Position numbers and translations under genes: made by a program. Of a DNA stretch of 64,000 nt, positions 58,008 through 64,000 are shown in pieces (position 1 is the first letter of the stretch; each line of letters begins with the position of its first letter). The notes beneath the pieces are model-generated. The model searched no databases. It was not told the origin of the DNA and saw nothing but the letters and a program-made list of their open reading frames with translations. This DNA comes from Janibacter sp. A1S7 (GTDB lineage Bacteria > Actinomycetota > Actinomycetes > Actinomycetales > Dermatophilaceae), in contig NZ_CP144913.1 in the NCBI RefSeq assembly GCF_037198315.1, forward strand, positions 558,001 through 622,000, read 5' to 3'.

Positions 58008-58058
58008 AACCTCTCCTGGCGCCGCCCGCGGAGCAGGCGAAGCGGGTTGCATGGAGAC

Positions 58059-59621
58059 ATGACGACGCAGCTCGAGACCAGCACCGTGACCATCGGCGAC
58101 CGCCCCCTGACCGTCGAGGAGGTCGTGGCGGTCGCCCGCCACCGGGTGCCGGTGGAGATCAGCGACGCCGCCTGGGAGCGGGTGCGTACCGCCCGGGCGG
58201 TCGTCGAGGGTCTCGCCGAGGACAGCGTGGCCCACTACGGCGTGTCCACCGGCTTCGGAGCGCTCGCGACCAAGCACATCCCGCACGAGAAGCGCGCGCA
58301 GCTGCAGCGCTCCCTCGTACGCAGCCATGCCGCGGGCACCGGGCCGGAGGTCGAGGAGGAGGTCGTGCGCGCGCTGATGCTGCTGCGCATCCAGACCCTG
58401 GCGACGGGCCGGACCGGTGTCCGCGAGGAGACCCTGCGCCTCTACCTCGCCCTGCTCACCGAGCGGATCAACCCTGTCGTCCACGAGTTCGGCTCCCTGG
58501 GGTGCTCGGGTGACCTGGCGCCGCTGAGCCACTGCGCGCTCGTGCTCATGGGCGAGGGCAGCGTCCGCGTCGCCGGTGGGGACGTGGTCGACGCGGCGCA
58601 GGCACTCGCGACGGCCGGGCTCGCTCCGGTCGAGCTCCTCGAGAAGGAGGGCCTGGCCCTGATCAACGGCACCGACGGCATGCTCGGGATGCTCTGCCTG
58701 GCCATCGACGACCTGCGTACGCTGCTGACGACCGCCGACATCTCCGCCGCGATGAGCGTCGAGGGTCTGCTCGGCACCGACGACGTCTTCGCCGCGGACC
58801 TGCAGGCACTGCGTCCGCACCCCGGTCAGGCCCTCGCCGCGGAGAACATGCGCAAGGTCCTCGCCGGCAGCCCGATCCGCGACAGCCACCGTGACCCCGC
58901 GGCCTGCACCCGTGTCCAGGACGCCTACTCCCTGCGCTGCTCCCCGCAGGTGCACGGCGGCGCCCGGGACACCGTCGAGTACGCCGCGACCGTCGCCGCC
59001 CAGGAACTCGCTGCCGCCGTCGACAACCCGGTCGTCACCCCCGACGGTCGGGTGGAGTCCAACGGCAACTTCCACGGCGGACCCATCGCCTACGTCCTCG
59101 ACTTCCTCGCGATCGTCGCCGCCGACGTCGCGAGCATGAGCGAGCGGCGTACCGACCGCTTCCTCGACCCGGCCCGCAACCACGGTCTCCCGCCGTTCCT
59201 GGCGCACGACCCGGGCGTCGACTCCGGCCTGATGATCGCCCAGTACACCGCCGCGGGCATGGTCAGCGAGATGAAGCGCCTGGCCGCACCGGCGAGCGTC
59301 GACTCCATCCCGAGCAGTGCGATGCAGGAGGACCACGTGTCGATGGGCTGGGGTGCCGGCCGCAAGCTGCGTCGCAGCGTCGACGCGCTCTCCCGGGTCA
59401 TCGGGATCGAGCTCTACACCGCCGCGCGGGGGATCGCGCTGCGCGCCCCCCTTCGTCCTGCTCCGGCCACCGGGGCGGTCATCGCCGCGCTCGCCGAGCG
59501 CGGGAGTGTCGTACCCGGTCCGGACCGCATGCTCTCGCCCGAGCTGGCCGCCGTCCACGACGCCGTCGTCGGCCGGACCGTCGTCGCCGCCGCAGAGTCG
59601 GCGACCGGCCCGTTGAACTGA
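58059..59621 (+). CDS. hutH: histidine ammonia-lyase
   Basis: HutH, 520 residues, deaminates histidine to urocanate. The self-forming MIO prosthetic group comes from the tripeptide in GSLGCSGDLAPLSH (C149-S150-G151); Cys in place of the more usual Ala occurs in other actinobacterial HutH proteins. Other conserved text: VSTGFGALATKHIP, QDAYSLRCSPQVHG and DNPVVTPDG. ATG 58059 follows GGAG at 3 bases. It is the first gene of the hut operon; hutU follows after 42 bases. Confidence 0.97.
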   Translation: MTTQLETSTVTIGDRPLTVEEVVAVARHRVPVEISDAAWERVRTARAVVEGLAEDSVAHYGVSTGFGALATKHIPHEKRAQLQRSLVRSHAAGTGPEVEEEVVRALMLLRIQTLATGRTGVREETLRLYLALLTERINPVVHEFGSLGCSGDLAPLSHCALVLMGEGSVRVAGGDVVDAAQALATAGLAPVELLEKEGLALINGTDGMLGMLCLAIDDLRTLLTTADISAAMSVEGLLGTDDVFAADLQALRPHPGQALAAENMRKVLAGSPIRDSHRDPAACTRVQDAYSLRCSPQVHGGARDTVEYAATVAAQELAAAVDNPVVTPDGRVESNGNFHGGPIAYVLDFLAIVAADVASMSERRTDRFLDPARNHGLPPFLAHDPGVDSGLMIAQYTAAGMVSEMKRLAAPASVDSIPSSAMQEDHVSMGWGAGRKLRRSVDALSRVIGIELYTAARGIALRAPLRPAPATGAVIAALAERGSVVPGPDRMLSPELAAVHDAVVGRTVVAAAESATGPLN

Positions 59622-59663
59622 CTCCGCACTGACCTCAACCACCATCACGAAGGAGTGAGCCCC

Positions 59664-61352
59664 ATGGAGGGAGCCCGCCCGGTCCGCGCCCCGCGCGGCA
59701 CCGAGATCACCGCCAAGAGCTGGCAGACTGAGGCACCGCTGCGCATGCTGCACAACAACCTCGACCCCGAGGTGGCCGAGCGGCCCGACGACCTCGTCGT
59801 CTACGGCGGTACCGGGCGCGCGGCCCGGTCCTGGGAGGCCTTCGACGCGATCGTGGCGGTGCTCGAGGACCTCGAGTCCGACGAGACCCTCCTCGTGCAG
59901 TCCGGCAAGCCGGTCGGCGTGCTGCGCACCCACGAGTGGGCCCCGCGCGTGCTCATCGCCAACTCCAACCTCGTCGGCGACTGGGCCACCTGGCCGCACT
60001 TCCGCGAGCTCGAGGCCGAGGGTCTGATGATGTACGGCCAGATGACGGCCGGGTCGTGGATCTACATCGCCACGCAGGGCATCCTCCAGGGCACCTTCGA
60101 GACCTTCGCCGCGGTCGCTCGCAAGAGGTTCGGCGGCACGCTCGCCGGCACCATCACGCTGACCGGCGGCTGCGGTGGAATGGGCGGCGCGCAGCCGCTC
60201 GCGGTCACCCTCAACGGCGGTGCCTGCATCGTCGTCGACGTCGACGAGACCCGGCTGGAGCGCCGCCGGGCCAAGCGCTACCTCGACGAGGTGACCGCGG
60301 ACCTCGACGATGCCCTGGCCCGGGTCATGGCGGCGAAGGGGGATGAGCGGGCCCTGTCCGTCGGTCTCGTCGGCAATGCCGCCGAGGTCTTCCCCGAGAT
60401 CCTGCGCCGACATCGCGCCGGTGAGGTCGGGATCGACGTCGTCACCGACCAGACCAGCGCCCACGACCCGTTGAGCTACCTGCCGGCCGAGATCGCCCTC
60501 GAGGACTGGCAGCGCGAGGCCGAGGCCGACCCGGACGGGTTCACCAAGAAGGCCCGCGAGGCGATGGCGGCGCAGGTGGCGGCGATGGTCGAGTTCCGGG
60601 ACGAGGGCGCCGAGGTCTTCGACTACGGCAACAGCATCCGCGACGAGGCACGGCAGGCCGGCTACACCCGGGCCTTCGCGTTCCCCGGCTTCGTCCCGGC
60701 GTACATCCGCCCGCTCTTCTGCGAGGGGCTCGGCCCCTTCCGTTGGGTGGCGTTGTCCGGCGACCCGGAGGACATCAGGGTCACCGACGAGGCGCTCAAG
60801 CAGCTCTTCCCCGAGAACACGCACCTGCACTCGTGGCTGGACGCGGCCGCCGAGCACGTCGAGTTCGAGGGGCTGCCGGCACGCATCTGCTGGCTCGGCT
60901 ACGGCGAGCGCCACCGGGCCGGGCTGCTCTTCAACGAGTTGGTCCGCGACGGCCGGGTGAAGGCACCGATCGTCATCGGCCGCGACCACCTCGACTCCGG
61001 CTCCGTCGCCTCGCCCTACCGGGAGACCGAGGGCATGCTCGACGGCACCGACGCCGTCGCCGACTGGCCGCTGCTCAACGCGCTGACCGCGACCTCCTCG
61101 GGTGCGACGTGGGTCTCGCTGCACCACGGCGGTGGCGTCGGCATGGGCCGCTCCATCCACGCCGGCCAGGTCGGTCTCGCCGACGGCACCGACCTGGCAG
61201 CGCAGAAGCTCGAGCGGCTCCTGACCAACGACCCCGGCATGGGCGTGCTGCGGCACGTCGACTCCGGGTACTCACGGGCCGTCGACGTCGCGGCGGAGCG
61301 CGGCGTGCGCGTGCCGATGGAGCCGACCGTGCGCGACGGGGACGGGGCCTGA
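59664..61352 (+). CDS. hutU: urocanate hydratase
   Basis: Urocanase, 562 residues, adds water to urocanate to give imidazolone propionate, using tightly bound NAD+. The Rossmann region is [20 protein letters not shown]; further landmarks are [32 protein letters not shown] and [20 protein letters not shown] 59664 has AAGGAG about 9 bases upstream (GTG 59655 is alternative). The next gene starts 2 bases after the stop. Confidence 0.98.
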   Translation: MEGARPVRAPRGTEITAKSWQTEAPLRMLHNNLDPEVAERPDDLVVYGGTGRAARSWEAFDAIVAVLEDLESDETLLVQSGKPVGVLRTHEWAPRVLIANSNLVGDWATWPHFRELEAEGLMMYGQMTAGSWIYIATQGILQGTFETFAAVARKRFGGTLAGTITLTGGCGGMGGAQPLAVTLNGGACIVVDVDETRLERRRAKRYLDEVTADLDDALARVMAAKGDERALSVGLVGNAAEVFPEILRRHRAGEVGIDVVTDQTSAHDPLSYLPAEIALEDWQREAEADPDGFTKKAREAMAAQVAAMVEFRDEGAEVFDYGNSIRDEARQAGYTRAFAFPGFVPAYIRPLFCEGLGPFRWVALSGDPEDIRVTDEALKQLFPENTHLHSWLDAAAEHVEFEGLPARICWLGYGERHRAGLLFNELVRDGRVKAPIVIGRDHLDSGSVASPYRETEGMLDGTDAVADWPLLNALTATSSGATWVSLHHGGGVGMGRSIHAGQVGLADGTDLAAQKLERLLTNDPGMGVLRHVDSGYSRAVDVAAERGVRVPMEPTVRDGDGA

Positions 61353-61354
61353 CC

Positions 61355-62629
61355 GTGGCGGGATCCCCCTTCGCCGCGATGTGGTCCGACCTGCTGCCGA
61401 TCGGTCGTGACGACGGCACCGGTGGGTACCGCCGGTACGCCTGGACCCGCGAGGACGCCACGCTGCGGGAGTGGTTCGTCGGCGAGGCGCACGCCCGCGG
61501 ACTCGATGTCGTCGAGGACCGGGTCGGCAACCAGTACGCCTGGTGGGGCGACGTGGACGCCCACGTCGCGGCCACCGGGCAGGGCGGCGTCGTGACCGGC
61601 AGCCACCTGGACTCGGTGCCCGACGGTGGCGCCTTCGACGGTCCACTGGGTGTCGTCTCCGGCTTCGCTGCCGTGGACGCGCTGCGGACGAAGGGGATCA
61701 CCCCTGCCCGGCCGGTGGCGGTTGCCAACGTCGTCGACGAGGAGGGGGCACGGTTCGGCGTCGCCTGCGCCGGGTCGCGCGTGCTCACCGGCGCGATGAC
61801 CACCGAGCGGGCCCTGGGGCTCGCCGACGCCGACGGGGTGTCGATGGCGCAGGCACTGCGCTCGAGCGGGCGTGACCCGCAGGAGTACGGCGCCGACGAG
61901 GACGCCCTGCGTCGGATCGGGGCCTTCGTCGAGCTGCACGTCGAGCAGGGACAGGCGCTCGGTGACGCCGACCGGCTCGCCCGGCTACGCCTCGACCCGG
62001 CTCCGGCCGGATCCGACGCGTGGGGCGGCGCCGTCGCCGTCGGGACCTCGATCCACCCGCACGGACGCTGGCGCATCGACCTGCCCGGGCTCGCCGACCA
62101 CGCGGGCACGACCGCACTCGCCGACCGCAGCGACGCGATGCTGCTCGCCGCCGAGGTCACTCTCGCGGTGCGGGCCGCGGCGGATCGCCACGGGTGCGTC
62201 GCCACCGTCGGGCGGGTGGAGGTGACCCCCAACGGCATCAACGCCATCCCCAGTCATGTCCGGCTGTGGCTCGACACCCGCGGTGCGGATACCGCCGCGG
62301 TGCGGGCGAGCGTCGCCGAGATCAGTGCCCGGGTGGCCGACCTCGGTGGCCGGGTGGCCGAGCAGTCGTGGACCGACGACACGCCCTTCACCGCCGACCT
62401 CACCTCGCGGATCCACACCGCGGTACGCGGGGACCGGGACGTGCCGCTGCTGTCGACGGGCGCCGGCCACGACGCCGGTGTCCTCGCCACGGCGGGGATT
62501 CCCTCGGCGATGCTCTTCGTGCGCAACCCCACCGGTGTCTCGCACAGCCCCGCCGAGTTCGCCGAGGAGTCCGACTGCATCACCGGTGTCGACGCGCTCA
62601 CGACCGTGCTCGAGGACCTGGTGACGTGA
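61355..62629 (+). CDS. M20-family amidohydrolase (allantoate amidohydrolase-like) of the hut operon
   Basis: A 424-residue dinuclear metal hydrolase of the allantoate amidohydrolase/N-carbamoylase group. Metal ligands are visible: H and D in GSHLDSVPDGGAFDGPLG, the EE pair in VVDEEGARF, H in VELHVEQG and H in TGAGHDAG. Located between hutU and hutF, it more likely acts on N-formylglutamate or a similar histidine-derived amide than on allantoate; this is inference from context, and no hutG is seen in the window. GTG 61355 is 2 bases after hutU; the stop overlaps hutF. Confidence 0.85.
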   Translation: MAGSPFAAMWSDLLPIGRDDGTGGYRRYAWTREDATLREWFVGEAHARGLDVVEDRVGNQYAWWGDVDAHVAATGQGGVVTGSHLDSVPDGGAFDGPLGVVSGFAAVDALRTKGITPARPVAVANVVDEEGARFGVACAGSRVLTGAMTTERALGLADADGVSMAQALRSSGRDPQEYGADEDALRRIGAFVELHVEQGQALGDADRLARLRLDPAPAGSDAWGGAVAVGTSIHPHGRWRIDLPGLADHAGTTALADRSDAMLLAAEVTLAVRAAADRHGCVATVGRVEVTPNGINAIPSHVRLWLDTRGADTAAVRASVAEISARVADLGGRVAEQSWTDDTPFTADLTSRIHTAVRGDRDVPLLSTGAGHDAGVLATAGIPSAMLFVRNPTGVSHSPAEFAEESDCITGVDALTTVLEDLVT

Positions 62630-64000
62630 TGACCAGCTGGCACGCCCCCTTCGCCGTGCTGCCGGAGGGGGTCCGCGCACGAGTGCGGATCACGACCGAG
62701 GCCGACCGGATCGTCGCGGTCGAGCCCGACACGGCGCCCCACGACAGGGATGTGCGGTTGCCGGGCCTGCTCCTGCCGGGGCTGGCCAATGCGCACAGCC
62801 ATGCCTTCCACCGGGCGCTGCGCGGGCGCACCCACGGCGACGGCGGCAGCTTCTGGACCTGGCGCGAACGGATGTACGAGGTCGCCGCGACGCTGACGCC
62901 GGAGAACTACTTCGCCCTGGCGCGTGCGGTCTTCGCCGAGATGGTGCTCGCGGGGTTCACCGTCGTCGGGGAGTTCCACTACGTCCACCACGCGCCGGAC
63001 GGATCCCCCTACGACCACGACGCCATGCGCGAGGCCGTCGTCGCCGCGGCAGCCGAGGCCGGCATCCGGCTGACGCTGCTCGACACGATCTACCTCACCG
63101 GCGGCCTTGACGGGAGCGGCTACCGACCGCTGGACGAGCTGCAGCGGCGGTACGGCGACGGGAGCGTCACGGCCTGGGCCGAGCGCGCCTTCGCCGATCG
63201 CGTCGAGACGCCGACCGTGCAGGTCGGCGCGGCGGTGCACTCGGTGCGCGCGGTACCCGCCGAGGAGCTGACCGCGGTGCGTGCGGCGCTGGACGCCCAC
63301 GGCATCGACGTGCTGCACGCCCACGTCAGCGAGCAGGTCGGTGAGGTCGAGGCCACGCAGGCGGTGCACGGCCGAACGCCGGTGGGGCTGCTCGCCCGAG
63401 CGGGACTGGTGGACTCACGATTCACCGCCGTGCACGCGACACACCTGTCCGAGTCCGACATCGCCGGTCTGGGCCGGGCACGGGCCTTCGCGGCCTTCTG
63501 CCCGATGACCGAGCGCGACCTGGGCGACGGGATCGGACCGGCGCGCGAGCTGCTCGACGCCGGGGCGCGGCTGTGCCTGGGGACCGACCAACACGTGACC
63601 ATCGACCCCTTCGCCGAGCTCCAGGCACTGGAGGGGCACGAGCGCCTGCGGACCCTGGAGCGCGGGCGCCTCACTCCCGCAGAGCTGCTCGCCGCGGCCA
63701 GTCGCGAGGGGTATGGCTCCCTCGGGTGGGACGGGGGACGGATCGTGGAGGGGGCGCTCGCGGACTTCGTCGCGGTACGCACCGACAGCGTGCGGACCAC
63801 CGGCTCGGTACCGGAGCAGGTGCCGCAGACCGCCTCCGCCACGGACGTCACCGACGTCGTCGTCGGCGGCGAGCACGTCGTCGCCGACGGGACGCACCAT
63901 CTGGGTGAGCTCGGCGCCCTGCTGCGGCGCGGGCTGGCACCGTGGAGCGGGCAGTGCGTTGACCACGAACCGGGCACGAACGACACGGGAGGACCGATCC
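62629..64000 (+). CDS. hutF: formimidoylglutamate deiminase (3' end outside window)
   Basis: HutF, 457 codons present with no stop before the window ends. It deaminates N-formimidoylglutamate to N-formylglutamate. Amidohydrolase metal motifs: HSHAFHRALRG (His-x-His), the histidine of VLHAHVSEQ and the aspartate of LGTDQH. ATG 62629 overlaps the previous stop (TGATG). The last readable codons (CVDHEPGTNDTGGPI) no longer resemble the family core, so the true end is probably near. hutI, needed between hutU and this step, may follow outside the window. Confidence 0.92.
   Translation, partial: MTSWHAPFAVLPEGVRARVRITTEADRIVAVEPDTAPHDRDVRLPGLLLPGLANAHSHAFHRALRGRTHGDGGSFWTWRERMYEVAATLTPENYFALARAVFAEMVLAGFTVVGEFHYVHHAPDGSPYDHDAMREAVVAAAAEAGIRLTLLDTIYLTGGLDGSGYRPLDELQRRYGDGSVTAWAERAFADRVETPTVQVGAAVHSVRAVPAEELTAVRAALDAHGIDVLHAHVSEQVGEVEATQAVHGRTPVGLLARAGLVDSRFTAVHATHLSESDIAGLGRARAFAAFCPMTERDLGDGIGPARELLDAGARLCLGTDQHVTIDPFAELQALEGHERLRTLERGRLTPAELLAAASREGYGSLGWDGGRIVEGALADFVAVRTDSVRTTGSVPEQVPQTASATDVTDVVVGGEHVVADGTHHLGELGALLRRGLAPWSGQCVDHEPGTNDTGGPI

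Noticed and set aside
57999..61256. A 1085-residue open frame on the minus strand opposite hutH and hutU
   Set aside because: It mirrors the codon bias of the real genes on the other strand. Its translation is low-complexity (Val/Gly/Asp/Arg-rich), while hutH and hutU have full conserved motifs.
61355..62629. Naming the M20 enzyme allantoate amidohydrolase with a purine-degradation role
   Set aside because: No other allantoin or ureide genes are near, and the gene is translationally coupled to hutF.
1295..62653. The CGAAGGGGG word as a strand-polar FtsK-orienting sequence
   Set aside because: About ten copies point one way and fourteen the other over one continuous stretch; orienting sequences should be strongly biased.

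Overview
The window is high-GC DNA from an actinobacterium. The ribosomal cluster order, GTG/TTG starts, a zinc-binding S14, TANNNT promoters, an LpqY-SugABC-type importer, the glpX-DUF4245-xseB neighbourhood and the hut gene order point to Micrococcales. Something in or near Intrasporangiaceae (Janibacter-like) is my best guess, but no 16S gene is present to confirm it.

Bases 1-41870 are the main information-processing region. It opens with the 3' end of rpoC and its terminator, then an HU gene, a small membrane protein and a GNAT acetyltransferase. The str operon follows (rpsL-rpsG-fusA-tuf). A small accessory block (two divergent LuxR-type regulators, a Tat-type secreted protein and a YihY-family membrane protein) precedes the S10/spc cluster (rpsJ to rplO, then secY-adk-map). 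Between map and infA, neighbours in many bacteria, lies an 8.9 kb block: methylmalonyl-CoA mutase mutA-mutB with its GTPase chaperone meaB, a CPBP intramembrane protease fused to an amidotransferase-like domain, and a BCCT osmolyte transporter. The alpha operon resumes with infA-rpmJ-rpsM-rpsK-rpsD-rpoA-rplQ, then truA. Signal peptidase I and a helix-turn-helix regulator (with a perfect 17-bp inverted repeat at its start) face the other way, and rplM-rpsI-glmM follow.

Bases 41901-64000 are metabolic: an amino-acid dehydrogenase with an NTF2-like partner, a beta-carbonic anhydrase, a complete trehalose-type ABC importer, glpX with a PfkB sugar kinase, DUF4245, and exonuclease VII. The two exonuclease subunit genes are separated by a complete IS481-family insertion sequence flanked by a TCTAGA duplication. 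After ispH and an acyl-CoA synthetase comes a histidine-utilisation operon (hutH-hutU-M20 amidohydrolase-hutF), divergent from an IclR regulator and cut by the window end.

The most unusual signal is a DNA word rather than a gene. CGAAGGGGG or its complement occurs at least 24 times by eye, in several reading frames, between genes and near gene ends, against roughly two expected. Inverted pairs of its core CGAAGGG form the base of most terminators here. This resembles the arrangement of DNA uptake sequences in Neisseria and Pasteurellaceae, but its function here is unknown.
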